A stretch of DNA of 64,000 nucleotides from contig NZ_FMHI01000002.1 in NCBI RefSeq assembly GCF_900090145.1, positions 1 to 64,000 on the forward strand, in the 5' to 3' direction. The notes beneath the pieces were generated by a model. That model was not told the origin of the DNA, did no database searches, and was given only the letters and a program-made list of their open reading frames with translations. Source of the DNA: Streptomyces sp. WMMB 322. GTDB taxonomy: Bacteria; Actinomycetota; Actinomycetes; Streptomycetales; Streptomycetaceae. Within the stretch, counting starts at the first letter, position 1. Every line of letters begins with the position of its first letter. Positions 8,161-19,812 of the stretch are shown here, one piece after another. The position numbers were made by a program, and so were the translations under genes.

Positions 8161-9350
8161 GCCGGAACCTTCCGGAGGACGACCGCCCAGGACGAGTCGT
8201 CGACTTGGAACTCTGCCGGCGGATTTCCGTTCCGTTTCAGCGCAGCTTGGATGCGTCCGATTCCGCGGCCGAAGCGGTTGACATAGCCGAGCCCTTTCAT
8301 CGCTGCGGCGAGGGACGGGTTCCGGTAGTCGGTCACGCGGTCGAAGTTGTCGTCCCGCACCTGCCCGTACGGGCCGCCCGGGTTGGTCACTTCGATCCTG
8401 TCGTCGAACCAGGCGATACGTGTCGGAGCATAGGAGGTCTCGTAATTGCGGTGCATCAACGCGTTCATGCACACCTCTCGAAGCGCCTCCAAGGGGTACT
8501 CCGGAAGCTGTGTCTCCCGGAATCCGTCCTCGACCAGGCGAGTATGCAGGTGCCCGCGCAGCACCGTCTCGAGCCGCGACGCCGTTCCTGCAAGGTTCTG
8601 CCGCAATTCTTGATCGTCTGCGACCGGAGCATCCAGGTCTGTGCCTTGATAGCGGATGAACTGCACATACGCACCGGGGATTCGGCTGCTGGGATCGAAA
8701 CCGACAGCGAGCAGCCCCAGCGCCGTAGGCGTCGCTTCCGGGCTGGTGAGATGCAGCGACGCCAGTTGCTGGGTCAACGGGCGACCGTTCTCGTCGATCA
8801 CGTCAGGGTCGACGAGCGAGGGCAGATAACTGCTGCGGAACAGCTCCAGGTCCAGGTCATCGAGATCTGAGCTGTGCACCGGCCGGCTGTCGAAGGGCCC
8901 GTCCAGAGCGCGTCGGCGTTCTGCCAGGACCCGCTCGTCGTCGCGCGTGGCCCGCCTGGTCGTGGGGCCCGGCCGGACCCACACAACGCCCTCGAAGCGA
9001 ACGGGAGGAGTGGTCGACGCCTCAACGTGCAGATGCACGACGGGTTTTCCCCGGTAGACGGCTGCTTGCACCGTGAACGAGGGCCTGTCGAGGAGACGGC
9101 CGTCGTCGCGGAGATCGGTGAGCGCGAGAAGGGCACGGTCGCCGGTGTCCACGCCGTCGACCGGGAGTCCGTCATCACCGACACCGACGAGAATGTCGCC
9201 ACCGCCCTTGCCGGGCAGATCGTTGGCCATCGCACAGACCGCGTTGCCGATGGCGTCACCGCGCTTGCCTTCACGTTTGGCAGTGCGCTTGAACTCAAGG
9301 GTCGGCGTCTCACGGGTGCCGAGTACGTCTGCCAGGTCCTGGGTGCTCAC
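8157..9350 (-). CDS. Schlafen AlbA_2 / HATPase_c_4 family protein
   Basis: This protein is about 397 residues from GTG 9350, chosen because GAGAGG sits nine bases upstream; ATG 9359 is an alternative. The N-terminal third matches the AlbA_2 (Schlafen-type) domain: LEFKRTAKR near the start, then GGGDILVGVGDDG. The C-terminal half matches the HATPase_c_4 ATP-binding domain: EVCMNALMHRNYE, RIAWFDDRIEVTNPGG and NRFGRGIGRIQAAL. Such proteins are usually called transcriptional regulators or helicase-like, and several occur in phage-defence loci. The coupling to a ParA-like ATPase is the distinctive context. Neither its partner binding nor its target is known. Confidence 0.8.
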   Translation of the reverse strand: MSTQDLADVLGTRETPTLEFKRTAKREGKRGDAIGNAVCAMANDLPGKGGGDILVGVGDDGLPVDGVDTGDRALLALTDLRDDGRLLDRPSFTVQAAVYRGKPVVHLHVEASTTPPVRFEGVVWVRPGPTTRRATRDDERVLAERRRALDGPFDSRPVHSSDLDDLDLELFRSSYLPSLVDPDVIDENGRPLTQQLASLHLTSPEATPTALGLLAVGFDPSSRIPGAYVQFIRYQGTDLDAPVADDQELRQNLAGTASRLETVLRGHLHTRLVEDGFRETQLPEYPLEALREVCMNALMHRNYETSYAPTRIAWFDDRIEVTNPGGPYGQVRDDNFDRVTDYRNPSLAAAMKGLGYVNRFGRGIGRIQAALKRNGNPPAEFQVDDSSWAVVLRKVPA

Positions 9351-9495
9351 GGCACCCATCCTCTCGTACGTGCTCGCCGCCGCCCGGCAAGTGCTTGCCG
9401 TCAGCTTCTCGGACCGTCCGTCCGCGTCGAGCATTCGGGCAGGACCAACGGAGAAGCGCACGCGCCGGGCCTGGGGGCTCACAGCGTGTCCGCCC

Positions 9496-11139
9496 TCAAG
9501 GGCGGCGTGGTCCGGCGCCGCTGAGCAGGTCCAAGTCTCCCGGGGCGACGGCCTGTTGGGGGTCCTGCGGGGCGGGCTCGGGCCGTGGTCGGCGGGTGAG
9601 GCGCGTGCCCGCCCAGGCGAGCAGGAATGCGAGCGCAACGCTCACCAGGCCCGGCGAGTAGAGCGGGAAGAGGGCCCAGTCCTCGTCCGGGAAGACGGAG
9701 TCCGGGCTGCCGGAGACCGCCGGTGAGACCGCGAGCAGCGTCAGGGTGACGAGCGTGCCCCCGTACACGCACCAGCGCAGCCCCCGCAGGGTGAAGTCCC
9801 GCCAGAGCAGGGCGCATCCGAGGGCGGGGAGTACGACGGTGGCGGCCTCGGTGTAGGTGAGGACGAGCCAGAACTGCGCGTCGGCGGAGCGTGCGAAGAC
9901 GGCCAGCGCGATGCAGGCGGCGCCGACGGCGACGAGTGCGGTCCTCGCGCGCAGCGGGCGGTGCGGGGCGACGCGGCCGGCCGGGGCGTGCCGGTGGCGT
10001 CCCATGTCGTGGACGATCGCGGCGGAGCCCGCCAGCAGCAGCACCGAGGCGGAGGCGAGCACGGTCAGGAACGCGGCGCAGGCGATGAAGGTGAGCAACG
10101 TGACCGGGCCGTGGGGGCTGTCGGGGTCGCTCCCGTCGAGTGACGCGGCGAGCATCAGCAGGTTGTTGCCGCCGCGCGGGCCCGCGTCGTCGAGTTGTTC
10201 CGCTCCGGCGAGCGCCTGCAGCCCGTAGCCGATGACTGCGACCGCGACGCAGATCAGGCAGATCGCGGCCACGGCCCAACTGCTCGCGCGGCGGGCGCTT
10301 TCGGCCGTGCGGCTCGTGGAGAGGCGCATCACCATGTGCGGCAGGAACGCGGTGCCGAGCAGCACGGTGACTGCGAGGCTGAGGGTGTCGAGGCGTCCGG
10401 CGATGCCGGTGCCGAACAGCTGCCCGGGGGCGAGGTAGGCGTCTCCGGCTCCGCTGCGCTGCGCGGCCTGCGAGAGCAACTGGCCGTGGTCCCAGTCGAA
10501 GTGGGCCAGCAGCAGCACGGCCAGCAGTGGCGCGATGAGGAGGAATCCGGTGGCCTTGACGATCTGGAGCAGCGTGGAGCCCCGTACGCCCCCGATGGCG
10601 GCGCAGGAGAGGATGAGGACTCCGACCAGCGCGATCCCGGCCATCTCGCCGTGCTCGCCCGGCAGTCCCATCAGCGCGGCGGTGATCCGGCCGACGGGGA
10701 CGAGCTGCGCGACGAGCAGCGGGACGGAGACCACGAGCGTCGCGAAGCCGGCGGCGCGGCGGGCGGGACCTGCGGGCAGCCGGCGGGAGAGCACGTCGCC
10801 GAGTGACCAGCCGGGCCCGCTGGGCAGGCGTTCGGCGAGCCATACCTTCATCAGGACGGGCGAGAGGGCCGTGGCGGCGATGACGAGGATGCCGTCCTGG
10901 CTGCCGACGGCGACGATGCCGCAGAGGTAGAGGACACCGGCCGCGGAGACGAAGTCGCCCGTGAAGGCCATCCCTTGGCGCAGGGGGCGTGGGCTGCCCT
11001 GGGAGCCCTGGGGCGCGAAGAAGTCGTCCATGCCCTCGTGCAGGTCGGGGCTGGTCAGCATGGAGATGAAGAGGCAGCCCGCGAGGAAGACGAGGAAGAG
11101 GGAGATCGCAAGGGCCCGTTCGTCGGCGAGTGAGCTCAC
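9496..11139 (-). CDS. Sodium:solute symporter (SSF family)
   Basis: This 547-residue integral membrane protein starts at GTG 11139. About 13 hydrophobic segments can be counted, as in the SSS/SSF family. Family-like segments include the early helix (ALAISLFLVFLAGCLFI), the GMAFTGDFVSAAGVLYLCG region with the conserved FxSAAx pattern of acetate/cation symporters (ActP-like), and LGTAFLPHMVMRLSTS. It would import a monocarboxylate or similar solute with sodium. The upstream gene encodes a DUF485-like membrane protein and overlaps it by GTGA, the standard ActP/DUF485 arrangement. The C-terminus is a proline-rich cytoplasmic tail. Substrate is not determinable here. Confidence 0.85.
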   Translation of the reverse strand: MSSLADERALAISLFLVFLAGCLFISMLTSPDLHEGMDDFFAPQGSQGSPRPLRQGMAFTGDFVSAAGVLYLCGIVAVGSQDGILVIAATALSPVLMKVWLAERLPSGPGWSLGDVLSRRLPAGPARRAAGFATLVVSVPLLVAQLVPVGRITAALMGLPGEHGEMAGIALVGVLILSCAAIGGVRGSTLLQIVKATGFLLIAPLLAVLLLAHFDWDHGQLLSQAAQRSGAGDAYLAPGQLFGTGIAGRLDTLSLAVTVLLGTAFLPHMVMRLSTSRTAESARRASSWAVAAICLICVAVAVIGYGLQALAGAEQLDDAGPRGGNNLLMLAASLDGSDPDSPHGPVTLLTFIACAAFLTVLASASVLLLAGSAAIVHDMGRHRHAPAGRVAPHRPLRARTALVAVGAACIALAVFARSADAQFWLVLTYTEAATVVLPALGCALLWRDFTLRGLRWCVYGGTLVTLTLLAVSPAVSGSPDSVFPDEDWALFPLYSPGLVSVALAFLLAWAGTRLTRRPRPEPAPQDPQQAVAPGDLDLLSGAGPRRP

Positions 11140-11672
11140 GTGGTCGCCCTCGCAGCGGCGCGGGCGCTGTGCGTCCGGCCGCCGCCGAAGGCGCGGGAGG
11201 AGTCGAAGGCGTTGAAGACGCCGGTCTGCTCCCGGGGGTCCGGGGCCTCGGCGCGGCCCGTCCACGGACCATTCAAGTCCGCTGCCTGTCCGGAGGGTTG
11301 GCGCCTCGCGATGCGCTGCGCGAGCGGTTCGACGTGCCGCCGGGCATGGCTGTCGTGGAGGAGCACCGCGACGGCGATGACCAGCACCTGGGCCGCGGCC
11401 GCCAGTTCGGCCACCCGGAAGGCGCCGACGACGTGCAGGGGCATCAGGCCGGGGAGCAGGACGGAGGCGAGCGCGTGGAGCGCGAAGACACCGAGGACGA
11501 GGCCGAGGCCCCGGCGGAGCTGGGTGCGGCGAGCGGCGGTCAGGGCCTGGCTGGAGGAGCCCGTGCGGTAGGCCGGCCGCATGGAGTCCCGTCGGAGAAA
11601 GCCCGAACTCCCCTGCAACACAGGGTCGTTGGGATGACTCTGCGGCGCCCGGCGGTGGGGGTGCGAAGACAT
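11136..11672 (-). CDS. DUF485-like small membrane protein, symporter partner
   Basis: This protein of about 178 residues starts at the ATG at 11672 (MSSHPHRRAP); a longer reading exists, but its N-terminus looks non-coding. It has two hydrophobic segments (LGLVLGVFALHALASVLL and ELAAAAQVLVIAVAVLL), the two-helix pattern of DUF485 proteins that accompany SSF symporters. The stop overlaps the symporter start (GTGA), so expression is coupled. Compared with the usual 100-residue DUF485 it carries an extra Arg/Pro-rich C-terminal tail of about 60 residues that may be disordered. Membership is inferred from context plus topology. Confidence 0.65.
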   Translation of the reverse strand: MSSHPHRRAPQSHPNDPVLQGSSGFLRRDSMRPAYRTGSSSQALTAARRTQLRRGLGLVLGVFALHALASVLLPGLMPLHVVGAFRVAELAAAAQVLVIAVAVLLHDSHARRHVEPLAQRIARRQPSGQAADLNGPWTGRAEAPDPREQTGVFNAFDSSRAFGGGRTHSARAAARATT

Positions 11673-12172
11673 GCCGGGGCGACGGGCGAAGGTCAAAGGG
11701 TTCTCCAGCTGGTCATGGGGGGAGGAGGGCAGCCTGAGACACCGGGACACGGGAGGCTGCGAGAAGCCGGTACTACCGGCAGTTACAGGAGTCTAGAGCC
11801 ACGGATGGTGATCACGGAAGGGCTCTCGGTGAGGTGCTACGTGAAGGTAACGTGCGCGAGTGCTCACCCGGCGGGCACTCTCTGACCAGCAACTCAGCCG
11901 TGCGGCAAGGCACTTGGCGAGCAGTCCGGAGGGACCGTGCGGCAAGGCACTTGGCGGGCAGTCCGGAGGGACCGTGCGGCACGGGACTTGGCGGGCAGTC
12001 CCGCGGGGCGGGTCACCCGGCCCGGGCGGCCTCCGCCGAAGGCCGACGCCCGGACGGTCAGGGGCCTCGCCGGCCCCGCCGGCCAAAGGCCCCCGGCGGC
12101 CCCTTCGGGCAGGCTCCCCCATCGGCCGCGGCGGCCCCGGGGAAGCCGTCCGCTCACAGGGGAAGTCGTCGC
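11673..12172. other. Intergenic region between symporter operon and glgC
   Basis: Five hundred bases contain the promoter side of the DUF485/symporter operon (11673-11830, AT-richer around 11770-11840). The 37-bp tandem repeat is listed separately, and GC-rich sequence leads to the end of glgC. No credible gene is seen despite several open frames in the repeat. Confidence 0.4.
11900..12010. repeat. 37-bp tandem repeat, three units
   Basis: Units occupy 11900-11936, 11937-11973 and 11974-12010. Each begins GTGCGGCAAGGCACTTGG or a close variant and ends with CAGTCCGGAGGGACC; the third unit diverges at its end. The unit length of 37 is not a multiple of three, so it is unlikely to be coding. 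Confidence 0.9.
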
Positions 12173-13393
12173 TCACAGCCGCACGTGCTGCCCCTTGCCC
12201 AGCGCGACGATGCCCTCGGCCGACACCGTGCAGTACTCGGCGTCGTGCTCGCTGTTGACGCCGACGGTCGCGCCCTCGGGCACCACCACGTTCTTGTCGA
12301 GGATCGACTGCCGGACCACCGCGCCGCGGCCCACCCGTACGCCCGGAAGCAGCACGGCGCCCTGCACGACGGCGCCCTCCTCGACGACGACACCGGGCGC
12401 CAGGACCGAGCCGGTGACCTGACCGGCGATTATCGACCCCGTACTGACCATCGACTCGCTGGCGATGCCGCCCGCCACGAACTTCGCGGGCGGCAGCTGC
12501 GCCTGGTTGGTGAAGATGGGCCAGGCACGGTTGTAGAGGTTGAACAGCGGCTCGGGCGAGATGAGGTCCATGTGGGCGTCGTAGTACGCGTCGAGGGTTC
12601 CGACGTCGCGCCAGTAGGCGTGGTCGCGTTCCCTCTCGCCGGGGACCTCGTTCTCGTCGAAGTCGTAGACCTGGGCCTGTCCACGCTCGGTGAGCAGCGG
12701 AAGGATGCTGCCGCCCATGTCGTGGACGGAGTCCTCGTCCTCCGCGTCGCGGCGCAGCGCATCGAGGAGGACGTCGGTGGAGAAGACGTAGTTGCCCATC
12801 GAGGCGAACACATGGTCCGGGTCACCGGCCAGCACGGGCGGGTCCTCGGGCTTCTCCAGGAACTCCCTGACGCGGTCGCTCCCCTGCTCCGTGTTGATCA
12901 CGCCGAACGAACTCGCCTGGTCGCGCGGCACCTTGATGCCCGCGACCGTCACGCCCGCACCGCCCGCGATGTGCTTGCGGAGCATCTGGCGCGGGTCCAT
13001 GCGGTAGACGTGGTCGGCGCCGAAGACGACGACGTGGTCCGGCTGTTCGTCGTGGATCAGGTTGAGCGACTGGTAGATCGCGTCGGCGCTGCCGAGGAAC
13101 CAGCGCGGCCCGAGCCGCTGCTGCGCGGGAACCGGCGTCACGTAGTCGCCCTGGAGGCTCGTGAGCCGCCACGTCGTCGAGATGTGCCGGTCGAGCGAGT
13201 GCGACTTGTACTGGGTGAGGACGGCGATGCGCGTGATCCCGCCGTTGACGAGGTTCGACAGTACGAAGTCGATCAGCCGGTAGACGCCGCCGAAGGGCAC
13301 CGCGGGCTTGGCGCGGTCAGCCGTGAGCGGCATCAGCCTCTTGCCCTCGCCGCCCGCCAGCACGATGCCCAGTACGCGCGGTCCTGCTGCCAT
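12173..13393 (-). CDS. glgC: Glucose-1-phosphate adenylyltransferase
   Basis: This 406-residue protein makes ADP-glucose from ATP and glucose-1-phosphate, the committed step of glycogen synthesis. The nucleotide-binding [11 protein letters not shown] (14-24) and the [10 protein letters not shown] motif (27-36) are intact, as is the regulatory/catalytic GSADAIYQ region and the [12 protein letters not shown] stretch. The C-terminal part carries hexapeptide repeats of the left-handed beta-helix. The start at 13393 has GGAGG eight bases upstream. Length matches the family. It stands alone, divergent from the response regulator gene at 13752; no other glycogen genes are within the window. Confidence 0.95.
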   Translation of the reverse strand: MAAGPRVLGIVLAGGEGKRLMPLTADRAKPAVPFGGVYRLIDFVLSNLVNGGITRIAVLTQYKSHSLDRHISTTWRLTSLQGDYVTPVPAQQRLGPRWFLGSADAIYQSLNLIHDEQPDHVVVFGADHVYRMDPRQMLRKHIAGGAGVTVAGIKVPRDQASSFGVINTEQGSDRVREFLEKPEDPPVLAGDPDHVFASMGNYVFSTDVLLDALRRDAEDEDSVHDMGGSILPLLTERGQAQVYDFDENEVPGERERDHAYWRDVGTLDAYYDAHMDLISPEPLFNLYNRAWPIFTNQAQLPPAKFVAGGIASESMVSTGSIIAGQVTGSVLAPGVVVEEGAVVQGAVLLPGVRVGRGAVVRQSILDKNVVVPEGATVGVNSEHDAEYCTVSAEGIVALGKGQHVRL

Positions 13394-13751
13394 CCCGAAA
13401 CCTCCGCCGCCTGATCCTCCGGCCGTGCCCGCGCCCGGCCGCCGGTCACACCTCACCCGCCCCGAAGCCGGAGCCGGTGCCCGCCTCGCTCACCGCACGC
13501 CGCGCGCTGCCTGCTCCGCCCTTCGGGCTGCCTGCTCCGCGCTCCGTCCGGTGGGTTTCCGGGGCCGGCCGGTCCGTGTCCCGTAAACCCCTTGTACGCA
13601 CGATCGGGGGGCGGCAAACGTCGATCGGAGGGAAGGGCGTGACGAAGGGGGCTCGCGGGCCGGAAGGTGCACACGCCAGACTGCGCGGAGAAGCGGCGCA
13701 CGGCAGGCGGGCGGGCGGGGCGGGAGGCGGAGGGGGGAAGGTGAGGAGGGG
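13394..13751. other. Divergent promoter region between glgC and response regulator
   Basis: This 358-base interval must hold promoters for both divergent genes. A repeated CTGCCTGCTCCGC string occurs at about 13509 and 13530. The most AT-rich part (13580-13625) is a candidate promoter region. No gene is seen. Confidence 0.4.
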
Positions 13752-14579
13752 ATGGCGATGAGCGGGGACGCCGGCCCGGCGGGCGGCGAGCGCGGACGTG
13801 TCCTCGTCGTCGACGACGACGCGGCGATCCGGCGCTCCCTGCGCCGCGGCCTGCGGCTGAACGGCTTCGCCGTCGAACTGGCCGAGGGCGGGCGCGAAGC
13901 CCTCGCGCTCATGCGGGAGCGGCCGGCCGACGTCGTCGTGCTCGACATCTCGATGCCCGACGTGAGCGGAATCCAGGTGTGCCAGGCACTGCGTGACGGC
14001 GGCGACGACGTACCCGTGCTGATGCTCTCCGCGCTCGACGAGACCGCCGACCGCATCGCGGGCCTCCAGGCAGGCGGTGACGACTACCTGGTCAAACCGT
14101 TCGCCCTCCAGGAGCTGGTGCTGCGGCTGGACGCGCTGCTGCGCAGACGGGCGCCCGCGACGGGCCCGGCGGGGGCCGGGGGCGGCGGAGGCAGCGCGGG
14201 AGCCGGAACCGGGCCGGACGCCCCTCCCGGCGCCGGTCCCAGCACCAGTCCCGGCGCCGGCCCCGGCGCCGCCGAGGCCGTGCGCGTCGGCAGCCTCGAA
14301 CTGAACCCGGCCACCCGCGAAGCGCACCGCGACGGCGAGCAACTGCCGCTGACACGCCGGGAGTTCGAACTTCTCCTCGTACTCGCCCGCAACGCCGGCA
14401 TCGTCCTGACCAGGGACCAGCTGCTGGAGCGCGTCTGGGGCTACGACTTCGAGGTGCGCACCGACGCCGTCGACACCTTCGTCAGCTACGTACGCCGCAA
14501 GACCGAGAGCGGTGGACGGCCGCGGCTGCTGCAGACCGTGCGGGGCGTCGGCTTCGTACTTCGCGAGGAGAAGCAGTAG
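13752..14579 (+). CDS. OmpR/PhoB-family response regulator
   Basis: This 275-residue protein has a receiver domain with the acidic cluster at 21-23, phospho-acceptor Asp65 in VVLDISMPD, and the switch Lys in DDYLVKPF. It ends with a winged-helix DNA-binding domain (LTRREFELLLVLARN through VRGVGFVLR). Between them is an unusual 45-residue Gly/Pro/Ala-rich linker (about 130-175). GAGGAGGGG precedes the ATG. The downstream gene encodes its sensor kinase. The PRR/MprA-like arrangement suggests an envelope-stress or general signalling role, but the signal is unknown. Confidence 0.92.
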   Translation: MAMSGDAGPAGGERGRVLVVDDDAAIRRSLRRGLRLNGFAVELAEGGREALALMRERPADVVVLDISMPDVSGIQVCQALRDGGDDVPVLMLSALDETADRIAGLQAGGDDYLVKPFALQELVLRLDALLRRRAPATGPAGAGGGGGSAGAGTGPDAPPGAGPSTSPGAGPGAAEAVRVGSLELNPATREAHRDGEQLPLTRREFELLLVLARNAGIVLTRDQLLERVWGYDFEVRTDAVDTFVSYVRRKTESGGRPRLLQTVRGVGFVLREEKQ

Positions 14580-14656
14580 GCCGCGACGAAGAGCGGAAAG
14601 CACGCGAGGGGAAGCCGGAAGTACGCGAGGAGAAGCCGGAAGCAAGGGGCAGGCCC

Positions 14657-16231
14657 GTGAAGATGAAGCTCTCCACACGCATCGCGCTGGCGGTCGGCGT
14701 GACCGTGCCGCTGCTCGTACTCGCCTCCGGCTGGCTGCTGTTCGCGCTGGTCTCGCGCGACCTGCACGCCGAACAGGACGCGCATCTGCGCGAGCGCGCC
14801 GCCGTGGTGAAGAAGGACGCCCGGCGGCTGCTGCGCGTGACCGCGTCGGACAAGCCGCGCGCCGCACAGGTGCGGGAGCGGCGGCTCTACGCGGCGGCGC
14901 TGGACGTGGGCATCCGCGTCGTCGGCCCGCAGGGCACGTTCTCCGGGGGGCCGCAGCCCGACGCCCGTACGCGCCTGCCCAAGGCCGCGCCGCGTCCCGT
15001 CACCGTGCGTGAGCGGGGCAGCGGCACACCGGAGGGCATGCGGGGCAAGCGCAGGGTGGACAGCTGGCGGGTGCTCTCGGTGCCGGTGCAGGGCAGGCGG
15101 GCCGGAGTCGACGGGACGCTGTGGCTGTTCTCCCCCGACACCACCGGCAGGGACCGACTCGCGCTCGTACGGCGGCGGGTGGTGGGCGTCGCGATCGTCG
15201 CCGCCCCGGTCTCCGCGCTGCTGGCGTGGGCCGCGGCCTCCCGCGCCAGCCGGCCGCTGCGCAGGCTGCAACGGCGCACCAGCGGACTGGACCCGCGCTC
15301 CGACACCTCGCGCCTCGAACACGCCCCGACGGGAATCACCGAGGTCGACGACCTCGCGGAGACGCTGCGCACGGTGCTGGCGCGCTACGACGAGCAGGCC
15401 GGACGCACCCAACAGGCCCTGGCGACGGCTCGCTCCTTCTCCTCTGCGGCCGCGCACGAACTGCGTACACCCCTGATGAGCATGCAGACCAATCTGGAGA
15501 TCCTCTCCGCACACCCCGAACTGGCGGGCGAGGACCGCGACGAGTTGCTGGAGGACCTGCGGCGGGAGCACTCCCGGCTGCTGGGCCTGCTCGTGATGCT
15601 GCGGGAGCTGGGGCAGGGCGACCTCGTCGAGGCGGACGCGTTCGGGCCGCTGGACCTGGGCGAGGTGGCAGAGGCGGCCGTCGCGGACGCCCGTCGCCGT
15701 GACCGTACGGCGCCGGTGAGCCTCGCCGCCGCCGAACCCGGGCTGACCGTGCACGGGTGGGAGCCCGGCCTGCGCTCGCTGCTCGACAACCTCATCGCCA
15801 ACGCGCTGACGCACGGGCGCCGGCGCCGGGGCGGCGGAGCGCCGGGCGGGGGCGGAGCGCCGGGCGGGGTCGAGGTGGCGGTGCGGCCGTATGCCTCGCC
15901 GGCCGGCCCCGTCGCGATCCTCACCGTCGACGACGAGGGGCCGGGCATCCCCGAGGAGCAGCGCGCGGCGGTCTTCCAGCGCTTCCGGCGCGGTGCGGAC
16001 AGCGGCGGTTCGGGGCTCGGCCTGACGCTCGTCGCGCAGCAGGCGGCGCTGCACCGGGCGACGGTCGAAATACGGGAGCGGCCGGACGGCGGGGAAGGCA
16101 CGCGCGTCGAGGTGCGCATCCCTCTGGCACCTCGCGAGCAGACCGCTGCCGGACCGCACCTTCCGGAGCAGCGCGACTGGCTGATCGGAACGGCACCCGG
16201 ATCACAGGGAATTCACAAAGACGGCCTCTAA
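14657..16231 (+). CDS. Sensor histidine kinase
   Basis: This 524-residue protein has an N-terminal transmembrane helix (IALAVGVTVPLLVLASGWLLFAL) and an extracytoplasmic sensor domain to about residue 165. A second helix (GVAIVAAPVSALLAWAAA) leads to a HAMP-like region, then a dimerisation domain with phospho-acceptor His267 in AAAHELRTPLMS. The ATPase domain shows N box (NLIANALTH), G1 (DDEGPGIPEEQ) and G2 (GSGLGLTL). A glycine-rich insert follows the N box. It starts at GTG 14657, 77 bases after the response regulator, with which it forms a two-component system. The gap between them contains a short purine-rich repeat. Confidence 0.92.
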   Translation: MKMKLSTRIALAVGVTVPLLVLASGWLLFALVSRDLHAEQDAHLRERAAVVKKDARRLLRVTASDKPRAAQVRERRLYAAALDVGIRVVGPQGTFSGGPQPDARTRLPKAAPRPVTVRERGSGTPEGMRGKRRVDSWRVLSVPVQGRRAGVDGTLWLFSPDTTGRDRLALVRRRVVGVAIVAAPVSALLAWAAASRASRPLRRLQRRTSGLDPRSDTSRLEHAPTGITEVDDLAETLRTVLARYDEQAGRTQQALATARSFSSAAAHELRTPLMSMQTNLEILSAHPELAGEDRDELLEDLRREHSRLLGLLVMLRELGQGDLVEADAFGPLDLGEVAEAAVADARRRDRTAPVSLAAAEPGLTVHGWEPGLRSLLDNLIANALTHGRRRRGGGAPGGGGAPGGVEVAVRPYASPAGPVAILTVDDEGPGIPEEQRAAVFQRFRRGADSGGSGLGLTLVAQQAALHRATVEIRERPDGGEGTRVEVRIPLAPREQTAAGPHLPEQRDWLIGTAPGSQGIHKDGL

Positions 16232-16291
16232 CGTCCGGGACCGCGCGGGCGATCCGCACTCGTGCCGTTCCGACAAGGAGGAGAGTCCGTC

Positions 16292-16804
16292 ATGAGGAGA
16301 ACGAAGAGCACCGTCGTCGCCCTGTCCACCGTCGCGGCGCTGATCGCGACGGGCGGCGCCGCCGCGGCGGTCGCCGGCAGCGATGCCGCTCCGGTGTCCG
16401 CCGACACCTCGCAGACGCAGGCGCAGAGCGCGAAGGACCGCAAGGACCGCCACCACAAGGCCAAGAAGCGGCTGGCGAAGCACGCGCCGAAGGGCGACGG
16501 CTCGAAGGTGCTGTGCAAACGCGCCCCGAAGATCGACAAGCGCATCGACCGCGTCCAGAACCGGCTCGACGGGGGTCTGCGCACCCGCGGATCCATCGAC
16601 CGCCTGGAGAAGCGCATCGAGAACGCGAAGGAGGCCGACCACGGCGTCATCGCCGACTTCCTGGGCGACCGGCTCGACGACCGCCGCGAACTCAAGGTCA
16701 GGCTGAAGGACCGCGAAGAGGGCCTGAAGAAGGTCCGTGCCTGGTGTGCCACGCAGGACGACGGCAAGAGCGAGAAGAACAGCAGCGGCGAGAGCGCCGG
16801 CTGA
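16292..16804 (+). CDS. Secreted charged helical protein
   Basis: This 170-residue protein starts MRRTKSTVVALSTVAAL. A Sec signal peptide ends in an Ala-rich region near 27-32. The mature part is rich in Lys, Arg, Asp and Glu, predicted almost wholly alpha-helical, and contains two cysteines (about 75 and 152). AAGGAGGAGAG precedes the ATG. It lies 60 bases after the histidine kinase and may belong to its regulon or operon. I do not recognise a named domain, although similar secreted helical proteins follow two-component systems in other streptomycetes. Function unknown. Confidence 0.75.
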   Translation: MRRTKSTVVALSTVAALIATGGAAAAVAGSDAAPVSADTSQTQAQSAKDRKDRHHKAKKRLAKHAPKGDGSKVLCKRAPKIDKRIDRVQNRLDGGLRTRGSIDRLEKRIENAKEADHGVIADFLGDRLDDRRELKVRLKDREEGLKKVRAWCATQDDGKSEKNSSGESAG

Positions 16805-16821
16805 CGCCCGGACCGGGGGCA

Positions 16822-16857
16822 GGCGCCCGTCCACGCCACGGGGGGCGGACGGGCGCC
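16822..16857. terminator. Hairpin terminator between convergent genes
   Basis: Perfect 11-base arms (GGCGCCCGTCC and complement) flank a 14-base loop, placed 18 bases after the secreted protein stop and upstream of the convergent geosmin synthase stop at 16991. Confidence 0.7.
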
Positions 16858-16990
16858 CGCCCCCGGCACCGTCGCAGACGCACGCCAAGAACGTACTCGG
16901 CGCATCCGAGCCGGCCGCCGCAGCCCTTCACGGGTCACGGGAACAACCCTCGGGCCGGGCACTGGTTTCGTGACAGCGAGGGCCGCACAG

Positions 16991-19609
<2,619 letters not shown>

Positions 19610-19734
19610 TCATATGAGCCCACGTACTGCCGTCCGGAAGGAGCACAGGGGCAGCCCTCGCACCCGCCTCAACTCCCGTGCCTCGCAGCGGAATTCACTT
19701 CCGCATCACTCAACCCGTCCGCCCCGCCGTGCGT

Positions 19735-19766
19735 CTATGCACGCGATGTATACACCCTGTGCATAG
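19735..19766. promoter_or_regulatory. 32-bp nested palindrome, probable operator
   Basis: Arms CTATGCAC (19735-19742) and GTGCATAG (19759-19766) are symmetric around a perfect inner palindrome TGTATACA (19747-19754). The site lies 47 bases upstream of the TPR gene start and in the divergent region shared with geosmin synthase. Symmetry of this kind is typical of a dimeric regulator site. Confidence 0.65.
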
Positions 19767-19812
19767 CAGGGACCACGATCGGGCCCCGCACGGGACCGCG
19801 GAAGGGACGGGC

